Below, piece by piece: positions 10,016 to 22,000 of a stretch of DNA of 64,000 nt. The stretch comes from Lactuca virosa (taxonomy: Eukaryota; Streptophyta; Magnoliopsida; Asterales; Asteraceae), in contig CAKMRJ010005634.1 of NCBI GenBank assembly GCA_928212115.1, forward strand, positions 182,486,115-182,550,114. Direction: 5' to 3'. The notes beneath the pieces were generated by a model. It worked only from the letters and a program-made list of their open reading frames with translations, did no database searches and was not told the DNA's origin. Both the position numbers and the translations under genes were made by a program. Numbering within the stretch: position 1 is the stretch's first letter; each line of letters starts with the position of its first letter.

Positions 10016-11611
10016 TTTTCCTAGTTTATTTTTAGTTAAAACCATCTCATTTTAGTTAATCTTCATGCATATTTTCTCTTTTTATTATTTTTCTCCTTTA
10101 CCGAGTGCTTTCCAGTCTTTTGAGCTTATTTGCAGGATTTACCGAAGACTATTTGTCATTGGAGGTAATGAAGGAGTGCGGGACTACTGGAGATTTACAA
10201 TCTGTTCGTGGGCTTGAAGTGGTGCAATTGGGCTTGGTGTCAGTATAAGCGAGAAACGCGTTGGAGTTAATCTTTGGACGATGACTCGAGTTAAGGAAGA
10301 CTAAAGAAGCATTGAACCATCATTGGAGGCTTTGGAATAACATAATTGGGGTCCCAAGAATTGATGCATTTGGGCTGGGATGATAATGGAAGATTGGGAT
10401 GGATTGCAAATTAAATGGTCCAAGTCTCACAATCAGCGAGACCCACGCGGTCCGCGTGGATCCACAAACGGCCTGCATGGATCGTGTTGTGGTGAATCCG
10501 GGTTTTGAACTTTTGACTCTATTTTGGGAAGGTTCGTGGATGGCTTTTATTGAGCTTTTGAATCCGGAAATGAGCCCTTTTTACTGAAAATTTGAGAGGG
10601 AGTTCATTATCAACACTTTAGAGAATCACTCATTTTCTCTCAAGAAAGGCTTTAGAAGAACTTAAAGATTTAGAAGATTGGTGTAATTTCTTTTCATCTT
10701 GCAACTAGAACAATGTTTGGTACCTCTAAACTATCTTGTATTTGTTTTCATCTTGTATTTCATCTTGTGACTAGAACAATATTTTGGCCATGCTTGGCTA
10801 GATTCACATTTGGTTGATTAGGGTTTAACCCATGGATGATTAGTTGCTTTGAAGACTTCATATTATCTTGTGTTTGAAATTTATGGAAATGTTTTCTAGT
10901 CAAACATCTTCTTGTGTTTATTTATCTTTGATCATGAGCTTTGATGAATTAATACTTATTTATGTTGACTAATTTCTTGGTTAAGTAATGGACCCTCAAA
11001 TTAGTAAGCAACAAATGGTTTATATGTTTGTTTTCATTTCATTTAGACCATGGAAATGTTTCCTCCATAATGATAATGTAAGCATTTGATTATCTTTTGG
11101 ACTTGATAACTCTTAGAACTTAAAGCTAATTGATTTTCACAAGATTATATGCTTCATTGATTTTGTGACTTTAATTAAGGAAATGTGTTAAGAGCTCCTC
11201 TAACCATTTTAATAACTATGAAGAGTTGAGGTAATTTGTGCTTATGAATTGCTATAGCCAAGTTAAATTGATTCACAAGTGTTGTTCCATTTAGTCTAAT
11301 GATAAGTTAACTATGTCATCCATGTGGTGTATCCCAAAATCAACCAACTTCACTTCATTGAATTTAATCAAATCTTTTACTTGCTTACTTGTCATATTTA
11401 CATTCTAGCTTAGCTTTAATTTTCTCAAACAATCAAAAAAAGAATTAAAACCCCCCATTTTACTTTTACTCTTGTTTTACAAGTACTTGAACAAGCGATT
11501 TACATAGAGATTTAAATTGAACCAATCGTCGTAGATACGATCCCTTTACCACTATACACTATTTTAGTGTGTACATTTAGGGTATTATTTTGTTGGCCTC
11601 AACAACCACCA
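10016..11611 (+). repeat. Element C: 5' LTR of an Athila-type Ty3/gypsy element (start uncertain)
   Basis: The right end is fixed by the primer-binding site at 11616. The left end is inferred only from loss of similarity to fragment B. A 7-bp-stem hairpin (CCACGCG, loop GTC, CGCGTGG) is at 10443-10459. There is no second LTR in the window to confirm the borders, because the 3' end of the element is missing. Confidence 0.6.
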
Positions 11612-11615
11612 ATTT

Positions 11616-11633
11616 TGGCACCGTTGCCGGGGA
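11616..11633 (+). promoter_or_regulatory. Primer-binding site of Athila element C (tRNA-Asp type)
   Basis: TGGCACCGTTGCCGGGGA is one base from the TGGCGCCGTTGCCGGGGA typical of Athila elements. It lies about 30 bases before the gag ATG. Confidence 0.9.
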
Positions 11634-11663
11634 TTGGTTTATTTTTAACCAATTTGTTTCTCT

Positions 11664-13223
11664 ATGCCCAGATCTCAACGTACAGGTGCTTTGATTTATA
11701 ATCTGGAAATTGAAAAAGAAGTAAGACGTTTGGCGAAGGAAAAGAGAATAGAACGTGGTCAAACTTCAAATCCTCACGAGGACCCGGAGGTTGAAACCGC
11801 TTCATCAAGTGACACGGAACCTGATTCTAGTCCCGACCCTCGCCAAGAAATTCCGGAAACACCACCCCTACAACAAAATTCACCCATTATTGAACCAATT
11901 GCAATGGCGGATGGAGGAGAAGCTCCAGAAAGAACCTTGAGGCAAATGATGGAAACCGATGTCACACAAACTCCAACCGGTATCAATTACCCCGTTTTGG
12001 AAGGAGGTTCGGAATTGAAGTCAAGTTTAGTTCATCACCTTCCAACTTTTCATGGATTAGAAAACGAAGACTCCCATAAACACTTGGAGATGTTCCACAT
12101 TATTTGCACTAGTATGAAGCCACAAGGTTCAACCGATGACCAAATCAAGTTAAGGGCATTCCCCTTTTCATTGGCTGATAGAGCAAAGAATTGGCTATTC
12201 TATCTTCCCCCGGGGTCAATCAACTCATGGACCGACATGGCAAGAGATTTTCTTGACAAGTTCTATCCCACTTCAAGAGTCTAAAGTCTTAGAAATGAGA
12301 TTTGTGGAATCCGTCAAGGTCAAAATGAGACTTTTCATGATTATTGGGAGAGGTACAACAACTTGTGCCATAGTTGTCCACAACATCAAATTCCGGAACA
12401 ACTCCTCATTCAACACTTCTATGAGGGATTGTTGCCAATGGAGAGAAGATTAGTTGATTCCTCGAGTGGAGGAGATGTCTTTAGCAAAACTCCACAACAA
12501 ACAAGACAACTCTTCAACACAATAGCCGCTAACTCCCAACGCTTTGGTCCGCGCCAAGATATGAAGAGAGAAACTCAACAAAAAGTCAATGAAGTGGGAA
12601 CATCGAATCTAGAGTCTCAACTCAAAGATTTAACATCCGTTGTTCAAAAGTTAGCCATGGGACAAACTCCAAAAGTGATGGTTTGTGGGATATACACAAC
12701 AATGGGACATCCTACGGATATGTGCCCCATTCTTCAAGAAGATACGAAACACATGAATGCCACGGGAGAATTCCAAAATACCACAACAACCATCCGATTA
12801 CCAAAATGCGTACAATTCAAGTTGGAAGCCAAATCTCAACATGAGCTACACAACCCAAGACCATTGCCTCAAAATGCATTGGTAAGACCTTCCTTTCCAC
12901 CACAACAACCTCACTACCATCATACACAACCACACTATCAACCCAAACCGCATCCTCCACATCATCACCAACAACCTCCTCAATCCCAACCAAGTAGCTC
13001 CGGAATGTCTCTTGAAGACATTGTGAAATCCTTAGCCACTAGCACCCAACAATTCCAAAAAGAAACAAGGATTAGTATCTCTAACCTTGAAGCACACATT
13101 GGAGATATAGTTACATCCATAAGAAAGTTGGAGTCCCATGAAAAAGTCTTTTCTCAAACCGAAAAGAACCCAAAGGTCAATGTGGTGACCTTGAGAAGTG
13201 GCAAACAAATCGGAGATAAGTTT
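11664..13223 (+). pseudogene. gag: gag of Athila element C, one nonsense codon
   Basis: The frame starts MPRSQRTGAL at 11664. Athila capsid landmarks follow: LRQMMETDVTQTPTGINYPV, LPTFHGLENEDSHKHLEMF, MKPQGSTDDQIKLRAFPFSL and WTDMARDFLDKFYP. An in-frame TAA at 12282-12284 interrupts it. The same frame then continues (NETFHDYWERYNNLCHSCP, HFYEGLLPMERRLVDSSSGG) to 13223. The single zinc knuckle near 12685-12730 reads VCGIYTTMGHPTDMCP, with Tyr where the second Cys should be. A His/Pro/Gln-rich stretch (12890-13000) and a helical segment precede the end. Gag would form the particle; this copy makes at most a 206-residue fragment. Confidence 0.9.
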
Positions 13224-15848
13224 TAATATCTACGATGCTATGAGATATCCTAGTGATGTTTCATCCTTGTATTTTGTTGATGTTGTCGAACCATTAACCC
13301 AAGAATTGTTTGAGTTGTCTAATGGTGACATGTTGGAGATGATTTTGAGCAAAGGATTTGATTGTGGAAAAATTAGCCAAGAAGTTGAAGCTCTACTCAT
13401 TAGACCCGGAAGTTGAAAGGTTGGTTAACAATTTAGAGATCAAGAAAACTACTCAATTCAATGTGAAACAAATTGAATTACCTCAAAATCACACAAGATT
13501 GCCACCCTCCTTTGTTCAACCACCGGAACTAGAATTGAAATTCCTACCTCAACACTTGAAGTATGCGTACTTGGGAAACAACAAGACTCTTCCGGTTATC
13601 ATTTCAACCCACTTAACCGAATGTGAAGAAGAGCAACTCCTCAAGGTGTTGAAGGAACATAAAGAAGCAATGGGTTGGACGATTACAGATATCAAGGGAT
13701 TGAGCCCCTCCACTTGTATGCATAAGATCTTGATGGAGGATGAATGCAAGCCAAGTCGGGATGCACAAAGAAGATTAAACCCGCCTATGATGGAAGTTGT
13801 GAAGAAAGAGATTTTGAAGCTCCTTGATGCGGGGATGATCTATCCAATCTCGGATAGCAAGTTGTGCCCAAGAAGACGGGAATCATGGTAGTCGAGAACA
13901 ACAAAGGTATGATGGTCCCCACCCGCGTGCAAAACGGGTGGAGAGTATGTATTGACTACTGCAAACTCAATGAAAACACAAGAAAAGATCATTTCCCATT
14001 ACCTTTCATTGATCAAATGTTAGAAAGGTTGTCCGGGAAATCTCATTATTGTTGTCTAGACGGGTATTCCGGTTTTCACCAAATCCCGGTGGCACCGGAA
14101 GACCAAGAAAAGACAAACTTTACATGTCCATTTGGCACTTTTGCATACCGGAGAATGCCGTTTGGATTGTGCAATGCTCCGGCCACTTTCCAACGTTGTA
14201 TGGTTAGTATCTTTTCGGAATATGTCGAGAATATAATTGAAGTTTTCATGGATGACTTTACGGTATATGGCAACTCTTTTCATGAAATGTTTGACCAATC
14301 TCACCAAAATTTTGAAAAGATGAATTGAAACAAATTTGGTTTTAAATTTTGAGAAATGTCATTTTATGGTGAGTCAAGGTCTTATTTTGGGTCACATTGT
14401 GTCAAAGAAAGGAATTGAGGTAGATAAGGCTAAAATTGATGTTATGCAAAGCTTACCCTACCCGACTTGTGTTCAGTAAGTTCGTTCTTTTTTGGGCCAT
14501 GTAGGTTTCTACCGAAGATTCATTAAGGATTTTTCAAAGATAACAAGACCAATGTGCCAAATCTTGCAAAATGAGGTTGATTTCGAGTTCAACGAGGCGT
14601 GCAAAGAAGCTTTTGACAAGCTCAAGGAGTTGCTTACATCCGCTCCCATAATACAAGCTCCAAATTGGGATCTCCCCTTCGAGATCATGTGTGATGCAAG
14701 CAATTATGCTATTGGCGCCTTTTTGGGTCAAAAGAATGGAAGAGCCTCCCATGTGATCTACTATGCATCGAGGACACTAGACAATGCTCAAAGCAACTAC
14801 TCTACCACGGAGAAGGAGCTATTGGACATAGTGTTCGCTTTGGAGAAGTTTAGGCAATATCTACTTGGCACCAAAGTTATAGTGTATTCGGATCACGCGG
14901 CTCTCAAGTACTTGATGACAATGAAAGATGCAAAGCCAAGACTCATCTGGTGGATCTTATTATTGCAAGAATTTCATTTGGAAATTCGGGACAAGAGTGG
15001 ATGCGAGAATCTTGTTGCCGATCATCTAAGTCGGATCACTTCAAATGAAACTCCTCTCCCGTTGCGGGACGAGTTTCTAGATGAGCATCTCTTTTCCCTT
15101 ACTCAATCTACTCCTTGGTATGCCGATATCGTTAACTTTTTGGTCACGAAAAGGTATCCCGACACATTCACACGTGCTCAAAAAGATAAATTGAAAAGTG
15201 ATGCAAAATACTATGTGTGGGATGAACCTTATTCGTGGAAACATTGTCCCGATCAAATCATTAGGAGATGTGTGCCCCAACAAGAACATCAATCCATTTT
15301 GCAATTTTGTCATGAACTTGCTTGTGGGGGACACTTCGGGCCTAAACGAACTTTGAGAAAGGTTCTTGAGTGTGGACTATTTTGGCCAACCATGTCACGC
15401 GATTGTTATTTGTTTTGTAAAAGTTGTAAACGGGTGCCAAAGGACGGGGACAATTTCACAAAAGAACCAAATGCCACAAAATCCCATCCTTGTTTGTGAA
15501 GTTTTTGATGTATCGGGAATTGATTTTATGGGCCTATTTCTCGTCTCATTTGGCAGCGTTTACATCTTGCTCGCTGTTGACCATGTCTCTAAATGGGTTG
15601 AGGCCAAAGCCACAAGATCAGATGATGCCAAAACGGGTATCGACTTTTTAAAATCTAATGTCTTTGTGAGATTTGGTGTGCCTAGGGAGTTGATTAGTGA
15701 TCGAGGGACGCATTTTTGCAACAAGATGATGGAGGCTTTATTGAGAAAGTACAACGTGACCCATCATGTCTCTACTGCCTACCACCCTCAAACGAATGGT
15801 CAAGCGGAGGTTTCAAATCGTGAAGTGAAGTCTATTCTTGAGAAAGTA
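13224..15848 (+). pseudogene. pol: pol of Athila element C, protease missing, truncated in integrase
   Basis: Directly after the gag end, the sequence reads FNIYDAMRYPSDVSS, which in Athila lies downstream of protease. I find no DSG/DTG motif, so the protease segment is deleted. RT follows with VCIDYCKLNENTRKDHFPLPF, MPFGLCNAPATFQRCM and FMDDFTVYG near 14250. RNase H has MCDASNYAIGAFLGQ near 14690 and VADHLSR near 15020. Integrase has a zinc-binding region near 15310-15430, GIDFMGLF near 15520, SDRGTHF near 15700 and YHPQTNGQAEVSNREVKS near 15790. It breaks at ILEKV with a stop at 15849-15851. Lesions include frameshifts near 13335-13420, 13860, 14325 and 15430 and stops near 14350 and 14480. 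The rest of integrase and the 3' LTR are absent. Confidence 0.9.
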
Positions 15849-15851
15849 TAA

Positions 15852-18175
15852 CAGCGTCGTATTATGTTGAGTAATTAAAAAATTGTCACGTGAACTTGTA
15901 ACTTTGAGTGAAGAAGAGGACATGGGAAGGGTATATTTGGGAATAAATAAATGGGGGAAACCACCCTGTTCCGTTATAACTGGACAATGTAGCTCTGAAA
16001 TTAAGGGATAAGAATCCTCTACTTTCCTCCATGTCGATTTTAATATTTTTTAATTATATTGATACTAGGTTATAACCCGTGGTTTTCACGGTTGGAATGT
16101 AAAATTATTATATAGACGAAAAAGAATACTAAATGTTAGGGTGTTCAAAATATTTAAAAACCGAAAACCGAACCGAAAAACCTAAAAATCGTACCGTTTT
16201 TCAAGTTAACCAAACCGATATTTTTGAATTTTTCGGTTTGGTTAACCGAATCGGTAAAATCTTCGGTTTTTCGGTCCAGTTAAGGTTCATGTTTTTTTGC
16301 TACGGACGGTTAACCGAAAAAATCAAAATTTTATTTTCTATTTTTTAAAATATTGTTTATATTTAGTCGTTTAAGTTAACATCAAATTATTTCTTAGAAA
16401 TTTCGAATTATAATTAGTAATCGTCATATTATTTATATTTTTCATTATAAACCAATAATGGTCATCATTAACATTTGTTATAAATATACATAGGTTGATA
16501 TAGATTAAAATTATCCTTTCATTTCATTACCATTTCATATAAATACCTAAATATTTGACTATTTTTTATCCATTACTTAAAAAAAATACGTTTTTGTATT
16601 AGTCGGTATTATTTTCTATATTCCATGGATATTTGATAATTCATCCTAATTTCATTATTAATAACAGCAACAACATAATTAAACAAATTATACGGATTAT
16701 TAGTTGCTATTCATTCTTTTTTAGGAAAGTTGTTATGTGGTTTAGTAATCTTAACAATTTTTTATTAATTAGTAATGGTTAATTGGTTAACCGGATAACC
16801 TAACCGACAAAATAGGTTAACCGAATAACGGTAACTTGATTTTTCAGTTTAGGTTTAAGTTCAAGAAATGAACAAACCGATAGTCTCGGTTAACCTTCCA
16901 AAATATAGTCATTGATAATAAATTTTTAAATACTACAAATTCTATAAAATTTGATGATAATATTGTGCCTTTTAGTTACACGTTTTTGTTTCTATACTTG
17001 GTATTAATAAAGTTGGCTATTTTTTTTCATTATAATGTGTCAGTAGTATTTTGTAAAATCAAAGTAATAACATGTTAATATGTGTAACATGATGCAGATA
17101 TACCTCTCATCCTTTATGTTTCACTTTCTAATGTGTTTAAAATATTAAATATATTTTCCCTTTTAATTTGTTAACTACTTAGTCATTAGCTATGTTTAAA
17201 AGTTAGAATTCAGATACATTGTCATAAGATAATAAATATAACATGTGTAGATAAAGTAAGAAAATTGCAGAAAATAGAAATATACTTTACTCTATCTACT
17301 AATTTGTGCAATGTATGCCACAAAAACAAAAAGAGAGATGAAAACAAATTATTAACTAAGGTTATAGTGAATGGTGTATGTTGCAAACATTCTCATGAAA
17401 ACCACTTATGGGCATGTTGCTTATTTGGCTTATTTATAAATTTATCAATTTAGATCATGCTCCGACAACTGCAGGAGCCACCAGTAATCCTGAAAAACCA
17501 ACATAATTTCAAAGGAGGATTCAAATAAGTTAAATGTACCTAGGAAGAAAGAAGGGCAAAGTAACAAAATAGTTGTACTTTAAAAAAAAATAGGTGTGTT
17601 TCATCTCCACCTAACCCTCGAAAAAGAAATATATGAAAGCTTTATATGTTTCCACCCAAGAATGAAACTTTAGAGAAAAAAAAAACAAAGTGCATATGTT
17701 ACAAATTTGACAGATTATGTCATGCAACAAGATAGATTCTACAAGTAACAAACTTGCTTATCTAAAACTGTTTCTAATTACATCTTTAGATGTACAACTA
17801 TTAAGCAATTGAATGCTAATTTTTTAATCATCTGCTAATACTTTTATTTTAAGATTTATATAATATTTGAGACTAATAAGAACTTGCCTCTCGATAAAAT
17901 TAGCAATGTACTCCAACAAACACCAACATTATGAATTTGTTGTCATCAAAAATCAAAAACTCCGGTAAAAAAAGATGAAACTTGGATCCTTACCGGCAAC
18001 TATGAAATTGGAATAGCCAAGAATAAAAAATCATTGCCCTCTAAAAAAAGAATTTGAAAAAATAAAACTAATCTGAATGATCTTCACCTACAACTATGAA
18101 ATTACATTGATATTATATCATTTAGATTCCATTATTGAATTCAATAACATGGTTTTGAGGTGTTATACCTCCATG
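15852..18175. other. AT-rich intergenic sequence with decayed DNA-transposon-like pieces
   Basis: No coding region is visible. At about 16066-16095, ACTAGGTTATAACCCGTGG followed by TTTTCACGG resembles the degenerate termini of plant Helitron-type repeats. From about 16137 to 16910 many inverted AACCGAA/TTCGGTT units cluster, as in hAT-like non-autonomous elements, and the stretch starts TAGGGTGTTCAAAAT. I could not find a matching far end or a target duplication for either. The rest is A/T-rich sequence with nothing I can name. Confidence 0.5.
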
Positions 18176-18180
18176 CCTCT

Positions 18181-19880
18181 TGTAACGACATGATTTTTCA
18201 AACCAAAATTTTCATTTTTAATACTCATAAAAACATATGTCTCATCATAAGTTCTCAAAATCAACCAACAAGTTTTCAAAACAATTATTCAAATCCAAGA
18301 TCCACAAACATAGCTCCATAACAAGAGTGTGTGTACAATCACGCCGGTGCCTTCCCGCGATTCTCTGAGGTACCTGAAACACATAACACATAACATGGTA
18401 AGCACGAATGCTTACTGAGTCCCCCAAAATACCACATACAACAATTCGCCAATCAAGGCTATACTCTGTAAGATCCTCCGGTCTATGTGTCTCAGCGGGA
18501 CCCTCCAGTCACGTAGCTCGTTGGACCCTCTGGTCCGGTCTAGATCGTTGGACCCTCCGGTCCGGCCTGATTGAGAACCCTCTGGCCTCATACTTCGTTG
18601 GACCCTCCGGTCCGGTCTAAGCAACATATAATATAGCATACAATACATATCACACAATTATGCATAACTCAAGCAAGCATATAAGACCCTCTGGTCACAC
18701 ATAACTACCACTCTAGGTAAAATATAGTGAGAAGACTCACCTCGGGTAAACTCGGATGATCTCGAACTCGAAACACTGATCTAGCCTCAGCCTAATCACA
18801 TACAGAAATTACCTCTAATTAACAATGGCTCTCAAAGGCTAGACTATTCCCTTCCTATGCTCTCTCTCGGATGGGTAAAAGACTATTCTACCCTTCCTGA
18901 CCTCTTTCACTCATCTTGACCAAACCCTAAGGTCAACAGAAGTCAACTCCAACTCTGACCAGACTCGTTGAGTGCATTCGGGAGACTCGTCGAGTCCAGT
19001 CGATCATGGAAACCCCAACAAGCTCCAACTCGACGGGCTAACCCCTAACTCGACGGGTCACCATTTGACTCAGTTCGTCGGGACAAAACCCTGGGCTACT
19101 CGCCGAGTCAGCGGCTCGACTCGGCGAGTCTATTAAGACTCTTTTGCATTCAGTCGATTTAGTGCTAGACACTTTCCCAAACTTCAGATCCATGCACTAA
19201 AGGCTCATTAATCACGTAAAGGTTCAACCTTTATGATCATGCATCACACATCTAGCTCTATTTGACAAAATAACCCTCACAATGGTGTCTTAAGCTCAAT
19301 ATTCTTATGTGACTGCATAAAGTTGGGTTCTTGGGACTCTCTGGACCTCTCAAGGTCCATATCTGAGGTCTAAACCTCAAAGGGACTTCACATATTTCAT
19401 AACCCAACTTAAAAGAGGGTAAAGAAACCCTAAATTCATGAGATCTACTAATCAAACAAAAATGGGTATGAACCCATACCTCCAATAGCAGCCTTGAATG
19501 AAATAGTGAAAGATCTGAGCCTCTTTTAGACAGCTAAGCTTGAACCCTCTCCTTCTTCCTTGCAAGAATGCACCAAAATGAAGAAGTTAGCTCCCTTTCT
19601 TTCACTAAGCTCTCTGGATCGATTAGGGTCTCTCAAGGGTGAGTGTCGCCGAAAATGAAGGCCATAAGAGCCTTTAAATAGGCCACAAACCCGGACAATT
19701 AGGGTTTTCCTCAGCAGTGCTGACTTGGCGAGTCAGATACCCGACTCATCCAGTCCATTCATTAAACACGTCACCAAGTCACGATCCCACTCGACGAGTA
19801 GAGGCACTAACTCGTCGAGTCCACCCAAGATTCTTAAAATAAATGCTTAAATTAATATACCTGGAAAACCGGATGTTATA
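18181..19880 (-). repeat. Element D: 3' LTR (left copy), 1700 bp
   Basis: On the plus strand it starts TGTAACGACATG and ends CCGGATGTTATA. It matches the right LTR with scattered substitutions and a small length difference that lies mostly in the GGACCCTCCGGTCC minisatellite. It contains repeated ACTCGTCGAGT and ACTCGGCGAGT palindromes at 18965-19130 and 19730-19820. On the minus strand a GAG|GTATGGGTTCATACCC site lies at about 19470-19485. Confidence 0.95.
18480..18620. repeat. Minisatellite in the left LTR of element D
   Basis: Imperfect units of about 27 bp contain TTGGACCCTCCGGTCCGG; each has a near-palindromic GGACC..GGTCC core. The copy number and spacers differ from the right LTR. Confidence 0.85.
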
Positions 19881-19895
19881 ATTCTCCCCCACTAG
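19881..19895 (-). promoter_or_regulatory. Polypurine tract of element D
   Basis: The minus strand reads CTAGTGGGGGAGAAT directly before the LTR terminus. Confidence 0.85.
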
Positions 19896-19897
19896 AA

Positions 19898-21385
19898 TTA
19901 GACTTCGCCCTCGATGTTGCCACTGGACCTGAACCAGGTCAGATCGGACCCCTTCCGAGTTAGATCGGATGTTGCCACTGGACCTAGCTCGGGATACTGC
20001 TCTCGCATCTCTGACTCCGGCTCCCAAGTCAGATCGGACCCCTTCCGATGTTGCCACTGGACTTGAACCAGGGGCACTTCCTTGTTCCTCAAAACCTTCA
20101 CTTTCCGATCTATGATCGCGATCGGCCTCTCGATGTAATTCAGGCTCGCATCCACCTGAATGTCCTCTAGTGGTACCACTGCCATCTCGTCAGCCACACA
20201 CTTCCGCAACTGGGACACGTGGAAGGTGTCATGAATCTGACTCAACTCTTCAGGCAGCTCCAAACGGTAAGCTACCTTTCCCACTCTGGCGGTCACTCGG
20301 AAAGGACCGATGTATCGGGGTCCCAACTTTCCCCGTTTTCTAAACCGAATCACCCCTTTCAATGGGGAAATTTTCAGGAGTACAAAATCTCCGACCTGGA
20401 ACTCGAGCTCGGATCGTCGCCTATCCGCATAACTCTTCTGGCGACGCTGGGCTGTCAGTATCCTTTGTCTGACCTTTTGAATCTGCTCAGTCGTCTTTAG
20501 CACTATCTCAGTGCTGCCCATAACTCTCTGCCCCACCTCTCCCCAACAGATGGGAGTACGGTACCTCCTCCCATACAGGAGCTCAAAGGGAGGCATACCA
20601 ATGCTCGAGTGATGGCTGTTGTTGTAAGAAAACTCAGCCAAGGGTAGGTATGTGTCCCAACTCCCACTGAAGTCCATAACACATGCCCGAAGCATGTCCT
20701 CGAGCGTCTGAATCGTTCGCTCGCTCTGTTCGTCTGTCTGTGGGTGGTAGGCGGTACTAAAATGCAATCGCATTCCCAACTCCTCATGGAACTTCCTCGT
20801 GATCACCGTCACAGACTCGGTCCCCTGTCTGAGGGACAAGAACTCCTGGGCCAACCGTTCCCTCTCCACCGGGGGAACGTACTCGTCTCGAAACATAGCG
20901 GTGAACCTCTCCCAAGTCACCGTTGTCAGCTCTGCAGTAGTAAAGTCAGCCGTCACAAACTTCCACCAGTCCTTCGCTCCCAAGCGAAGCTGGTTCAGTG
21001 CGAACCGTACCCTCAGATGCTCCGGACAAGAACATGTGTAGAAGCATCCCTCAATGTCAGAGATCCATATCATAGCCACAATCGGATCGTGAGTCCCATC
21101 AAACTCTGGTGGCTTCATGTTGCTGAACTCCCGATACAGCAACGAGTCACCTCCCTGTGGCCTGGCAGCAGCGACGGCTGCAGTGGCTGCAGGAACAACA
21201 GCCTCGGTAAGGGCAGCATATCACTCGTCAAACGTCTCAATCAACGTGGTCTTGATAGACCCAAACATCTCTGGTATCTCAGCTCGAATGGCTGCAGCCA
21301 CCTCCTCGTGGATCAACCTGCGAATCTCCTCGTCACTAGTACCATTGATATCACTGCCTCCAACATTGTGGCGCGTACCCACCAT
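19898..21385 (-). pseudogene. gag-integrase-chromodomain fusion ORF of element D (414-codon open frame after one TGA)
   Basis: From MVGTRHNVGG (21385) the frame runs through an N-terminal helix to a TGA at 21221-21223, where CGA (Arg) is the likely ancestor. It then stays open from ATG 21142 to 19898, 414 codons. Residues 1 to about 118 are Gag capsid (MKPPEFDGTHDP, LGAKDWWKFV, FLSLRQGTESVT). At about residues 116-121 it passes in frame into late integrase: HFSTAYHPQTDEQSERTIQT with the last catalytic Glu, then LGPRYIGPF, then chromodomain (IERPIAIIDRKVKVLRNKE, VQWQHRKGSDLTWEPESEM). Nucleocapsid, protease, RT, RNase H and the first two catalytic Asp of integrase are absent. The C-terminus carries a small internal duplication. 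The product could not integrate DNA, but it could in principle join a Gag oligomerisation domain to a chromatin reader. Confidence 0.85.
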
Positions 21386-21985
21386 GATGTCTTTGAAACA
21401 CAACACAAATAATCAGAGACTCGACTGAGATTACTCACACTCGATCACTCACTTCTACTCGACCTCTAGCACCCTAAGGATTCTTACTTGGGCTGCTCAC
21501 TGATCCGGTGTTTCCAATAGTACGGGCCCAATACTACCTTCCACACCGCATTTGTGTTCATCCCAAGTCCTCCTCCTAGGATCCTAGCTCACAAGTACCC
21601 TATATCTCGTCATACATCAACTACTATCACAGAAGGTCTTTCATATACTCATTCCTCTTCCTATTTGCACTCAAGCAAATCATAGATAGCAAACCCCTAG
21701 GCTAAGGCATCACAAATCAGGCCACTCTAGTCCTAAATCATGAAATACCTAGCCTACTCTCTAGCATGCATAACATATCTCATAATAGCTCGTTAACACA
21801 TATAGTAAGGGTATTTTGGGAAATCACCGTTCAGGCGCTGGCTGATTGTACACACTGTTATTTCTCCACTTTCGTTTTAAATCTCTTAATCGTTTTTTGA
21901 AAATCGATTCTTTTGAAAACTTTTCTCAAATCCTCAGTTTGAGTCCAGACATACCCGAAGGTGTATCCGAATCCCTCAAACCAAG

Positions 21986-21997
21986 GCTCTGATACCA
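21986..21997 (-). promoter_or_regulatory. Primer-binding site of element D (tRNA-iMet)
   Basis: The minus strand reads TGGTATCAGAGC three bases inside the right LTR. Confidence 0.93.
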
Positions 21998-22000
21998 ACT

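Noticed and set aside
16137..16920. A complete hAT MITE with target duplication
   Set aside because: The left end is plausible, but I could not find a matching right terminus or the CTAAATGT duplicate.
20219..21428. Plus-strand open frames opposite the fused ORF of element D
   Set aside because: They lack any recognisable domain, and the minus-strand frame has clear Gag, integrase and chromodomain motifs.
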